From the NCBI GenBank assembly GCA_958352815.1, contig CATWQA010000044.1, positions 1-16,739 on the forward strand: a DNA stretch of 16,739 nt, in the 5' to 3' direction. The notes under the pieces are model-generated. The model did no database searches. It was not told where the DNA came from and saw nothing but the letters and a program-made list of their open reading frames with translations. A program made the translations under genes and the position numbers. Positions within the stretch are counted from its first letter, which is position 1. Each line of letters starts with the position of its first letter. The stretch comes from an uncultured Eubacteriales bacterium (lineage in GTDB: Bacteria > Bacillota > Clostridia > Monoglobales > Monoglobaceae). This document shows positions 1-6,451 of this stretch, piece by piece.

Positions 1-38
1 GGAAACCGATTGGGGCGTTGCCCCAAACCCCAACAAAA
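1..38. other. GC-rich stem next to repeat copy 1
   Basis: GGGGC (12-16) and GCCCC (20-24) form a short perfect stem, followed by AAACCCC. It abuts the 93-bp repeat but is absent beside copy 2, so it is probably not part of the 93-bp unit. There is no U-tract on either strand. It may be the end of a larger element or a terminator remnant lying mostly outside the window. Confidence 0.3.
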
Positions 39-131
39 TTTTGATAAAGGCTTTGGCGACATTGCCGCCGCGGCTTGGCATGGCGGAATATGGGCTCGGC
101 AATGGTTTCAAAGGCAAAGCCTTTATCAAAA
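39..131. repeat. 93-bp palindromic dispersed repeat, copy 1
   Basis: The ends are perfect 17-bp inverted repeats (TTTTGATAAAGGCTTTG at 39-55, complement at 115-131). Inside, CATTGCCG (60-67) pairs with CGGCAATG (97-104) and CCGC (68-71) with GCGG (83-86), so the transcript would fold into a long nested hairpin. A second copy in the opposite orientation lies at 11589-11681 and differs only at position 79 (C here), which sits in the predicted apical loop. No coding sequence is visible in it. It resembles a miniature inverted-repeat element or a REPIN-like repeat; mobility is inferred, not shown, and no clear target-site duplication is visible. Confidence 0.85.
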
Positions 132-228
132 TGGACGGGTTTAAATGTATAAAGTTTTAAGTGTTACATAGTACTACGGCATCATGATTTTCATATATCC
201 TAATCAGTTTATTTTGAAAAATGCTTCA

Positions 229-262
229 GCGACATTGCTTGCAAGCCGCCTTTGCAAAGGCG
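229..262. repeat. Palindromic stretch, possible decayed relative of the 93-bp repeat
   Basis: It begins with GCGACATTGC (229-238), which is identical to 56-65 in repeat copy 1. It contains the palindromes GCTTGCAAGC (237-246) and CGCCTTTGCAAAGGCG (247-262). It lies just after the stop codon of the regulator at 272-595 and may act as its 3' hairpin, though no U-tract follows. Kinship with the 93-bp repeat is inferred from the short shared segment only. Confidence 0.35.
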
Positions 263-271
263 TAGACTCAC

Positions 272-595
272 TCATCTCTCTTTAATAAGCAAATCAATAA
301 AACCGTTAATAATCCGCTTTTCCTTTTCGGTGCACTTAGAAAACTTTTTCATCAAATCAGAGCTTAAATAGCTCTTATCGCTCCTGTTTACCCCAAGCAA
401 AACCGCATCCGGCGTTATGTCGAGAGCCGAACAAATATTAATCAAGGTCTCTAAGCTGGGAATGGAGTGTGAATTTTCAATATTCGACAAATAGTTATTG
501 GATATTCCCGACATTTCCGCAAGCCGTTCCTGGGTCAAATGCTGCTGCAATCTATGCTCGGCAATCCTTTTTCCGATTAGTTTATAGTCTACCAT
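272..595 (-). CDS. Cro/C1-type helix-turn-helix regulator
   Basis: This is a small DNA-binding protein of 107 aa. Residues from about 5 to 65 match an HTH_3 (Cro/C1/Xre) domain: IGKRIAEHR, then LTQERLAEMSGISNNYLSNIE, then a helix ending SALDITPDAVLLG. The C-terminal 40 residues are charged, with no recognisable sensor, so it may act as a simple dimeric repressor. The frame opens further at a GTG (626-628), but the ATG at 593-595 is preferred because a GGGAG-type ribosome site lies about 9 nt upstream and the HTH begins right after it. It is divergent from the diguanylate cyclase at 817, with a perfect 20-bp palindrome between them, so autoregulation or control of the neighbour is plausible but unproven. 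The target is unknown. Confidence 0.85.
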   Translation of the reverse strand: MVDYKLIGKRIAEHRLQQHLTQERLAEMSGISNNYLSNIENSHSIPSLETLINICSALDITPDAVLLGVNRSDKSYLSSDLMKKFSKCTEKEKRIINGFIDLLIKER

Positions 596-661
596 AATTC
601 GTCTCTCCCTTATTAAAATCCGAGCCACGCCCCCTGAACTTGTTTAAAGCAAAGCCAAGGC

Positions 662-681
662 GTAACCTAAGCTTAGGTTAC
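662..681. promoter_or_regulatory. Perfect 20-bp palindrome, candidate operator
   Basis: GTAACCTAAGCTTAGGTTAC is a perfect palindrome. It lies 67 bp before the start of the HTH regulator and about 57 bp before the -35 of the diguanylate cyclase promoter. Two-fold symmetry suits a dimeric Cro/C1 repressor. It has no loop and no U-tract, so a terminator is unlikely. Confidence 0.5.
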
Positions 682-700
682 TACACAATTGTATAATAAA

Positions 701-739
701 TACACTTATAATTTAATAATTTAGTAGTGTATTTACACT
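701..739. promoter_or_regulatory. TACACT/AGTGTA half-sites overlapping a -35 box
   Basis: TACACTT occurs at 701-707, AGTGTA at 726-731 and TACACT at 734-739. The last two form an inverted repeat around TT that touches the -35 box of the promoter at 739-767. This could be an operator for an unidentified repressor. The region is AT-rich, so chance similarity remains possible. Confidence 0.3.
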
Positions 740-767
740 TGCATATTAATAAGGTACGTGATATAAT
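739..767 (+). promoter_or_regulatory. Sigma-A promoter of the diguanylate cyclase gene
   Basis: TTGCAT (739-744), a 17-nt spacer and TATAAT (762-767), with TG one base upstream of the -10 (extended -10). Expected start near 774; a ribosome site AAGGAG (799-804) follows before the ATG at 817. Confidence 0.6.
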
Positions 768-816
768 ATGTGGTATATATAGCAGTGAATATTAAAAGAA
801 GGAGAATAACGCCGCC

Positions 817-1896
817 ATGCTAAAAAGAATAGGCGCTAAAATAAAAGTTTACGGAGAGTTAGTCAGAGTGGGCACCGAGACAAATCTGTACCGTATGAAA
901 CACTTTAGCATTACAGGCATAGTTTTACTCACGGTATTTATTATCTCAGGCTGTTTTATATTCAATTGGAGGCCCACATGGGAATACTTATGTTTATACG
1001 GGGTATTAATAACCTTTGCCGTCTTTTCACTTTTGGCGGTAAAATTCGGGTTCCGCAGCTTTTATATTGTCCAGAGTATGTGCATAATAATGTACCTGGC
1101 GCTTTTTGCAAATTTAATTCTGATAAACGCTTACTGCAACTCAAATTATTGCAGAATACTTATACCTCTGTTTATCATGCTGATGCCGACAGTATTTGAG
1201 GTCAGACAAACGGTTACTCTTATAATTTCGCTGGGAATGACCGTCGTATATATAATATTCATAAATCCGGAACGGCAGGACGTATTCTCCTGCATTGCCG
1301 CTATTATTTTTTCGCGCCTTTTATCATATTATATTTTTAACGGAAAGATTAAAGAACACCATGTGAAAAAAGAATTATACAAATTATCCACTGTTGACTC
1401 CCTCACAACTCTGTACAACAAGTACGCCTGCGAGCATAAATGCCGTGATTACATAAATTCATCGGGGCGCAAACAAAGCTACGCCGCAATGATGATGGAC
1501 TTAGACAACTTTAAGACAATTAACGATATACTTGGGCATAAGTTCGGAGATGAAACTCTTAAAACCTTCGGCAACCAAATTAAGGAGCTGTTTAGGAAGG
1601 ATGATATAGTATGCCGTGTGGGCGGCGATGAATTCTTTGTTCTTATGAAAAATATTCCATCCACGGAATACGTCTGCCAAAAGGCAGAGGGAATACTCAA
1701 AATATGCCGCAGCCATAAAAATGACGCTGGCATACAGTTGGGCTGCAGTATCGGCATTGTTACGGTCAATGACGACAAGCTCGCCTATGAACAGCTTTAC
1801 GAGCTTGCCGACAAGCTGCTTTACAAATCAAAAAGAAACGGGAAAAATAAATATACATTGGTTGAATATAAATCAGATATAAAAAACCGCCTTTAG
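817..1896 (+). CDS. Membrane-bound diguanylate cyclase (GGDEF)
   Basis: It is predicted to make cyclic di-GMP from two GTP at the inner face of the membrane. The 359-aa protein has a cytoplasmic N-terminus of about 30 residues, then roughly five to six hydrophobic segments (about 31-50, 56-76, 83-104, 112-126, 130-150, 157-174), then a GGDEF domain from about 190. Visible motifs are DSLTTLYNKY at the domain start, MMDLDNFKTINDILGHKFGD (substrate and metal region), a canonical GGDEF at 269-273, and RKDD at 260-263, the RxxD inhibitory I-site five residues before it. The active site looks intact and subject to product inhibition. The membrane part is not an obvious named sensor domain. It has its own extended -10 promoter and is separated from the next gene by 212 bp. 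Confidence 0.93.
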   Translation: MLKRIGAKIKVYGELVRVGTETNLYRMKHFSITGIVLLTVFIISGCFIFNWRPTWEYLCLYGVLITFAVFSLLAVKFGFRSFYIVQSMCIIMYLALFANLILINAYCNSNYCRILIPLFIMLMPTVFEVRQTVTLIISLGMTVVYIIFINPERQDVFSCIAAIIFSRLLSYYIFNGKIKEHHVKKELYKLSTVDSLTTLYNKYACEHKCRDYINSSGRKQSYAAMMMDLDNFKTINDILGHKFGDETLKTFGNQIKELFRKDDIVCRVGGDEFFVLMKNIPSTEYVCQKAEGILKICRSHKNDAGIQLGCSIGIVTVNDDKLAYEQLYELADKLLYKSKRNGKNKYTLVEYKSDIKNRL

Positions 1897-2032
1897 GAGA
1901 TAGAATTGAGAATTTGGGTATTGCTGTGCCTCTATTTCATATCCCGTTTGAAAATAAGGCTTTGTCACATATATCCCGCCCTCATTTAAGGAGTGCAAAA
2001 AATACTGTTTTGGCAACTTATTTTTTGAAATG

Positions 2033-2061
2033 ACCCCCAAATTTTTAGCTGCCGTTTCGTA
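2033..2061 (+). promoter_or_regulatory. Candidate SigI-dependent promoter
   Basis: ACCCCC followed by AAA (2033-2041) and CGTA (2058-2061) resemble the C-rich -35 and CG(A/T)A -10 elements described for SigI promoters in Bacillus and Clostridium. From CCCCAAA to CGTA the spacing is 16 nt. No good sigma-A -35 sits at the right distance from TATAAT at 2064-2069. The gene it precedes lies directly upstream of a sigI-rsgI pair, which supports the call. Confidence 0.5.
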
Positions 2062-2108
2062 TTATATAATACAAGCGGCTTGAAACTAAAAATCTTGGAG
2101 GAATCAAC

Positions 2109-4634
2109 ATGAAACTATCACGAAAAGTCATGAGTCTCCTTTTGGCAGTATTTATGACGTCAGCCTTAGCGGCGGCGGTTACGGAAGCTGAGGTTATGTA
2201 TGAAAACAGTGATTTTATAGAAACAGAACAGCCGGAACTCAGCGAGGAATCAAAACAGCTTATTTCCCTGTATCAAAAAAATCCCACCGAGGAAAATTAT
2301 CAGAACCTTCGGAATAATGTTATAGACAATTATAATGCCGTACTTGCCAGGAAAGAAGCGAAACTTGCAGAACTGAAAACAGAAACGGCAGGGAAACCCG
2401 GCGGCGAAGAACTTGTTGCCGAAATGGAAGAAATCGTGCAGGAAATGTATATCACCTATTGGAGCCGTATTAACAGCAGTATGCTTCGGTTTACCGATAC
2501 GCGGCTTTTGAAGTGGAGGATTTCCGAGGCGGCACAATATGAATATATCCCTGTTATGGGCGCGGGAGAAAGCATTTACGTCAAGCGCACGCCTGTTACC
2601 AACGCCGAATACGCGGCGTTTATCACCGAAACAGGCGGGCAGGCTCCGTCTAATTGGACGGACGGGACTTATCCGAACGGTGAGGACGACTACCCCGTAA
2701 ATTTTGTTTCCTATGCGGACGCTGAAAGCTACTGTGCCTGGTTGACAGAGCAGGACGGTGTAAATACCTATCGCTTGCCAAGCGAAAGCGAATGGGAGCT
2801 TGCAGCAGGACATATGCCAAAGGACGCTGATTTTAACTGCGGCGTTAATGACGGCAGGGTGTCAGTTGAAGAATATGCAGGTGTTACAAGAGGCGCTCAT
2901 GGCGCGATTGACTTTTGGGGCAATGTTTGGGAATGGACCTCTACGGTGAGAAATAATTTAGACGGAGTAACCTCATACGGTGTTAAGGGCGGTTCATGGA
3001 AAACCGATAAGACGGACTGCCGCACAGAATACCGTAAGGAAAGCAGAGATGGTTCAGAGGTGTATGACGACGTAGGATTTCGGGTTATTCAAGTAAAAAA
3101 TGGTATGGAACCGGAACAAAAGGTGGAACTTGCAACGCTCAGCTCCCCCGTTGTGTCGGCTTCATCGTCAAACGACAGCATTACGCTGTCATGGCAGCCT
3201 GTTGATGGGGCAACAGAATATCAGCTCTTTGAATATTCTACAGATACAGACCTTGTGCAAATGCTCCAAACAACAAATAAGACCTCTGTCACGATCAACA
3301 GGCTGGAGTCGGGAAGCACGCACAGTTATATCGTCCAGCCTATTTCCTACAGGGAAATTGCCGATAATGTATCGGCTGAAAACAGCGTATCGGCAACCTG
3401 CGGAGCAGTGACAGATGAAACTGCGCTTCCGTTTATTGATATAACCGAAACGGATGTGTACTATGACGCTGTTAAATATGTCTATGAAAAAGGGTTGTTT
3501 ATCGGTGTAAGCGGCACCCAATTTGCCCCGGAACTCACTATGACGCGCGCAATGTTTGTTACGGTTCTCGGAAGATTATCCAATGTGGATACGGCTCTCT
3601 TTACAGAGACATCCTTCAATGACGTGACAGCAGAAGAGTGGTATGCACCCTATGTGGAGTGGGCGGCAAAAGAAGGGCTTGTCAACGGTTACGGCGACGG
3701 CTTATTCGGTGCAAGCGATGAAATCACCATACAGCAGGCGGCGGCGATTCTTGCGAGATATGCTGAGATGAATGGGGGTACTGTAGACTATACAATCGAT
3801 AGTTCGGCTTTTCAGGATATAGACGATACGGAGGAATGGGCACTCACGCAAATGATGTGGGCAGTAGAAAACGGAATTTATGCCGCCGACAACGGTATGC
3901 TTCTCCCAAATGTTCCTGCGCCAAGAGCGCTGCTCGCAGAAATGCTGTATAATTACGACGGTCTTTTAAACAAAACGACTGCCGAGACCGCACTCTCGAT
4001 GAACGTATATGAAACTAACGAAATAAAATATTGGCTGTATACACCGTCCAACGCGAAAGAAAATATGCCGCTGATCGTTTATCTCCATGGTATCAGCGGA
4101 AAAGGCGACAACCCCGATACCGTTTTGGAAGAAGGGTTCCCAAAATTTCTTAAAGATGGAAATCTGGGGGAGATATCCGCATATGTTTTAATACCGCAGC
4201 TTTCATCGGAACAGAAGGATTGGGTTGCGATGAAAGAAACTGTGATAAGCCTGATTCATGAAGTTGCGGACAAGTATAAAATTGACAACGGCAACATCAG
4301 TCTAACCGGTTTCAGCGTTGGCGGAGCCGGCGTCTGGAATATAGCCGCTTCATACCCCGAAATGTTCAGTCGGATTGCACCGTGCAGCGGCGGCGTACGC
4401 TCCGACGACAAAACGCTTTCTACCCTGAGCCAAATGCCTATATGGGCGTTTGTAGGCACGGATGATACGGTAGTTGAGCCAAAATCCACGATTGATTTTA
4501 TAGAAAAGCTATCCCCGACAAACACTCAGGCGCGGGTTACAGAATTTGAAGGTGCATCCCATACTGATGTTACTGCTCTTGCCTATCTTGAAACAGATGT
4601 GGTTGATTGGTTAATTAGCGGTAATAGATTTTGA
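2109..4634 (+). CDS. Secreted SUMF1-like/FN3/SLHx3/esterase surface protein
   Basis: The 841-aa protein starts with a signal peptide (KLSRK, hydrophobic core about 7-23). Domains in order are: a helical charged segment (about 40-130); an FGE-sulfatase/SUMF1-like fold (about 145-330, with TPVTNAEYAAF, YRLPSESEWE, DFWGNVWEW, GGSW and a GFR end); a fibronectin type III domain (about 345-430); three SLH modules (about 441-494, 502-556, 567-620) for cell-wall anchoring; and an alpha/beta hydrolase of the PHB-depolymerase/feruloyl-esterase type (about 630-841). The hydrolase shows YLHG (oxyanion region), GFSVGG with nucleophile Ser736, GTDD with Asp786 and ASH with His818, a complete triad. In the SUMF1 part, Cys304 aligns with the second active cysteine of FGE but the first is Thr, so formylglycine synthesis is unlikely. 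An ester substrate in plant polysaccharide is an inference. The ATG follows GGAGG at 2097-2101. Confidence 0.88.
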   Translation: MKLSRKVMSLLLAVFMTSALAAAVTEAEVMYENSDFIETEQPELSEESKQLISLYQKNPTEENYQNLRNNVIDNYNAVLARKEAKLAELKTETAGKPGGEELVAEMEEIVQEMYITYWSRINSSMLRFTDTRLLKWRISEAAQYEYIPVMGAGESIYVKRTPVTNAEYAAFITETGGQAPSNWTDGTYPNGEDDYPVNFVSYADAESYCAWLTEQDGVNTYRLPSESEWELAAGHMPKDADFNCGVNDGRVSVEEYAGVTRGAHGAIDFWGNVWEWTSTVRNNLDGVTSYGVKGGSWKTDKTDCRTEYRKESRDGSEVYDDVGFRVIQVKNGMEPEQKVELATLSSPVVSASSSNDSITLSWQPVDGATEYQLFEYSTDTDLVQMLQTTNKTSVTINRLESGSTHSYIVQPISYREIADNVSAENSVSATCGAVTDETALPFIDITETDVYYDAVKYVYEKGLFIGVSGTQFAPELTMTRAMFVTVLGRLSNVDTALFTETSFNDVTAEEWYAPYVEWAAKEGLVNGYGDGLFGASDEITIQQAAAILARYAEMNGGTVDYTIDSSAFQDIDDTEEWALTQMMWAVENGIYAADNGMLLPNVPAPRALLAEMLYNYDGLLNKTTAETALSMNVYETNEIKYWLYTPSNAKENMPLIVYLHGISGKGDNPDTVLEEGFPKFLKDGNLGEISAYVLIPQLSSEQKDWVAMKETVISLIHEVADKYKIDNGNISLTGFSVGGAGVWNIAASYPEMFSRIAPCSGGVRSDDKTLSTLSQMPIWAFVGTDDTVVEPKSTIDFIEKLSPTNTQARVTEFEGASHTDVTALAYLETDVVDWLISGNRF

Positions 4635-4658
4635 AAAACAGGGCTTTTGTGTTAAAAT
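4631..4658 (+). promoter_or_regulatory. Candidate sigma-A promoter for sigI-rsgI
   Basis: TTGAAA (4631-4636), a 16-nt spacer and TAAAAT (4653-4658). The -35 overlaps the stop codon of the upstream esterase gene. It could give basal sigI-rsgI expression independent of read-through from the upstream promoter. Confidence 0.4.
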
Positions 4659-4693
4659 ATAAATGAATGCGGCAAGAGAGGAAGTGAGAGCAA

Positions 4694-5386
4694 ATGGAAA
4701 CAGCCGAAAAGGTAATGCGGGCGCAGGCGGATTGGGACGCGCGGGAAATATTTATAAAAGAAAACCTGCCGTTTATCTATAGCTGCGCATCACAGGCTGC
4801 CGGACGGTTTGTAGATGAAAGCGACGACGTTTTTTCGGAAGCATTAACGGCGTTCCATGACGCTGTCACGGCATACGAGGAAAGCAAAGGTAGCTTTCAT
4901 GTTTTTGCTAAAATCTGTATCCGCAATAGAATCAGCGACTATTACAGGACGCAGAGCCGTCATAAACGCACAGTCCCCTTCAGCAGTCTTGCTGCACAGG
5001 ACGATAACGGCGAGGAAATACCGTTTGAAGCGGAGGATAAAAATGCCGGCATATCTGAAACTGCGCTTGAAATATATTCCCTGAAAGCAGAGCTGGAAGC
5101 ATTCGGAATATCGTTTTTTGAACTGCCGAAATCTGCGCCGAAATCGAAAAAAACTCGCAGCGCCTGTATACAGATTGTACGGTATATTATAAGCAAAAAA
5201 GAGCTGCTTTCTTTTGTATACGATAAAAAATCTCTGCCGATAAAACAGATACTTTCACATTTGAAAGTAAACAAAAAGATCCCGGAACGGCATAGGAAAT
5301 ACCTCATTATGGGAGTGCTTATTATGCACGGGAATTATGAAATTTTGGCGGGATATTTTGATTCTGAAAACGGGAGGTGGAAATAA
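4694..5386 (+). CDS. sigI: RNA polymerase sigma factor SigI
   Basis: An alternative sigma-70-family factor of 230 aa, close to the usual SigI length. Residues about 15-95 form the region 2 fold (NLPFIYSCAS, DESDDVFSEALTAFHDAV, GSFHVFAKICIRNRISDYYR). The SigI-specific C-terminal domain follows a linker: LEAFGISFFELPKSAPKSKK, ending in a basic stretch around NKKIPERHRKYLIMGVL. There is no typical region 4, as expected for this family. In Bacillus SigI serves heat and envelope stress; in cellulolytic clostridia SigI factors respond to extracellular polysaccharide. The gene is followed by its anti-sigma partner with a TAATG overlap, indicating translational coupling. It lies 59 bp after the surface esterase gene, a likely target. 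The start ATG has AGGAAG about 10 nt upstream. Confidence 0.95.
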   Translation: METAEKVMRAQADWDAREIFIKENLPFIYSCASQAAGRFVDESDDVFSEALTAFHDAVTAYEESKGSFHVFAKICIRNRISDYYRTQSRHKRTVPFSSLAAQDDNGEEIPFEAEDKNAGISETALEIYSLKAELEAFGISFFELPKSAPKSKKTRSACIQIVRYIISKKELLSFVYDKKSLPIKQILSHLKVNKKIPERHRKYLIMGVLIMHGNYEILAGYFDSENGRWK

Positions 5387-6249
5387 TGCAGGGTATTGTA
5401 ATGGATATAAGGGACGGCAGGGCGGTTGTATTTCAAAAAAACGGGGATATAACCGAAATCAAAGATAAGGGATACCATATAGGCCAGCAAATCAGCATTT
5501 CAGCCTATCCATATAAAATTCTTATGGCAATGGCGGCATGTTTCCTGCTTGTCTTTGGCGCAGGAATTTCCGGCTACACGATATACCGTACTCCGTCAAG
5601 CTATGTCTATGTTGACGTCAATCCCAGTATGCGGCTGGAAATGAACTGTTTTGACAGGGTCATTTCGGTCGTACCGCTTAACGACGACGCAGCCGGGCTT
5701 ATGGAACTATATTCATTTAATACGGCTGACATGGAACAATGTATCGATCAAATTGTATCCGCCTGCTTTGAAAAGGCATACTTGAATAACAATAACAATG
5801 ATATTGAATTGAATGTAGTCACAAAGGATGAAAATCTAAATAATCGTATTCATACGGTATCAGAAAAATTAAAAAAGGCTCATTGGCGCGTCTATGTACG
5901 CAATGTAGACGCTGAGGAAAACCACAAGGCTTTGCAATATAAGACGTCGCCCAAAAGACTGAAAGCAGTAGAAGATTACACAAAGGCATTCGGCGGTACC
6001 CTCGAAGAAAATTTTGCCGCTTTGCGCGGTGTAACAAACGATGAAATTTACTCCAGACTCACGGAAGCCGGTATTGAAACGGACGGTCCCGTAAGCAGCA
6101 GCGGTAAATACAGTTCCCCTCCCGACAGGCTTAAAGCCGTCAAGGAATATACGGACATGTTCGGCGGAAGCCTGGAAGAAAACATGGAAGCGCTGAAGAT
6201 GTTTAGCACAGAAGAAATTTATGCCGCAATAGAAAGCGGTTTTCGGTAG
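5386..6249 (+). CDS. rsgI: RsgI-family transmembrane anti-sigma factor
   Basis: The 287-aa protein is predicted to hold SigI at the membrane until an external signal arrives. Residues 1-40 are the cytoplasmic RsgI N-terminal domain (QGIVMDIRDGRAVVFQKNGD). A single transmembrane helix spans about 44-66. The juxtamembrane part has VDVNPSMRLEMNCFDRVI, including Asn79-Pro80, the position where RsgI proteins are reported to self-cleave. The extracellular C-terminus carries two related repeats of about 41 residues (about 188-229 and 245-285, sharing RLKAV, Y, FGG, LEEN, AL and EIY) instead of a carbohydrate-binding module. What they sense is unknown. The ATG at 5386 is chosen over a GTG at 5377 because GGGAGG (5372-5377) is correctly spaced and the ATG overlaps the sigI stop codon. 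Confidence 0.93.
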   Translation: MQGIVMDIRDGRAVVFQKNGDITEIKDKGYHIGQQISISAYPYKILMAMAACFLLVFGAGISGYTIYRTPSSYVYVDVNPSMRLEMNCFDRVISVVPLNDDAAGLMELYSFNTADMEQCIDQIVSACFEKAYLNNNNNDIELNVVTKDENLNNRIHTVSEKLKKAHWRVYVRNVDAEENHKALQYKTSPKRLKAVEDYTKAFGGTLEENFAALRGVTNDEIYSRLTEAGIETDGPVSSSGKYSSPPDRLKAVKEYTDMFGGSLEENMEALKMFSTEEIYAAIESGFR

Positions 6250-6263
6250 CGGGAATACAGACG

Positions 6264-6286
6264 CTGCTTTTGAGTCTTGAAAGCAG
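6264..6286 (+). other. Small stem-loop after rsgI
   Basis: CTGCTTT (6264-6270) and AAAGCAG (6280-6286) form a 7-bp stem with a 9-nt loop, just after the rsgI stop. There is no U-tract; it may protect the 3' end or pause polymerase before the stronger terminator downstream. Confidence 0.35.
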
Positions 6287-6318
6287 TATAAAAACTCCTC
6301 TAAATTTCTGCACAAGAG

Positions 6319-6359
6319 AAAAGAGATACAGGCTTATTTTTGCAGTCTGTATCTCTTTT
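6319..6359. terminator. Bidirectional terminator between rsgI and carB
   Basis: AAAAGAGATACAG (6319-6331) pairs perfectly with CTGTATCTCTTTT (6347-6359), a 13-bp stem around a 15-nt loop. Each strand ends in a short T-run. It lies between convergent rsgI and carB and can serve both. Nothing else is evident in 6250-6451. Confidence 0.7.
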
Positions 6360-6451
6360 GCTTCACGCCCCGCATATAGGCAAACGATAATTATTTTGCA
6401 TACTTCTTTATTACCATTCAACTTAAAACGGGGAACTCTTTTGTTCAAAAA

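Noticed and set aside
12..24. GGGGC-GTT-GCCCC as an intrinsic terminator
   Set aside because: No U-tract follows on either strand.
596..628. Upstream GTG start for the HTH regulator
   Set aside because: The ATG at 593-595 has a better placed ribosome site and the extra 11 residues are not part of the HTH domain.
1906..1989. 27-codon TTG-start frame after the diguanylate cyclase, with AGGAGA upstream
   Set aside because: Non-ATG start, no recognisable sequence, and it lies in a plain intergenic stretch. The AGGAGA overlaps the previous stop codon and is probably coincidental.
2064..2069. TATAAT as a sigma-A -10 for the esterase gene
   Set aside because: The only TTGAAA nearby (2025-2030) is 33 nt away, too far for a sigma-A promoter; the C-rich SigI-like elements fit better, though a sigma-A contribution is not excluded.
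5377..5385. GTG start for rsgI three codons upstream
   Set aside because: This GTG overlaps the GGGAGG ribosome site itself; the ATG at 5386 has correct spacing and the TAATG overlap with sigI.
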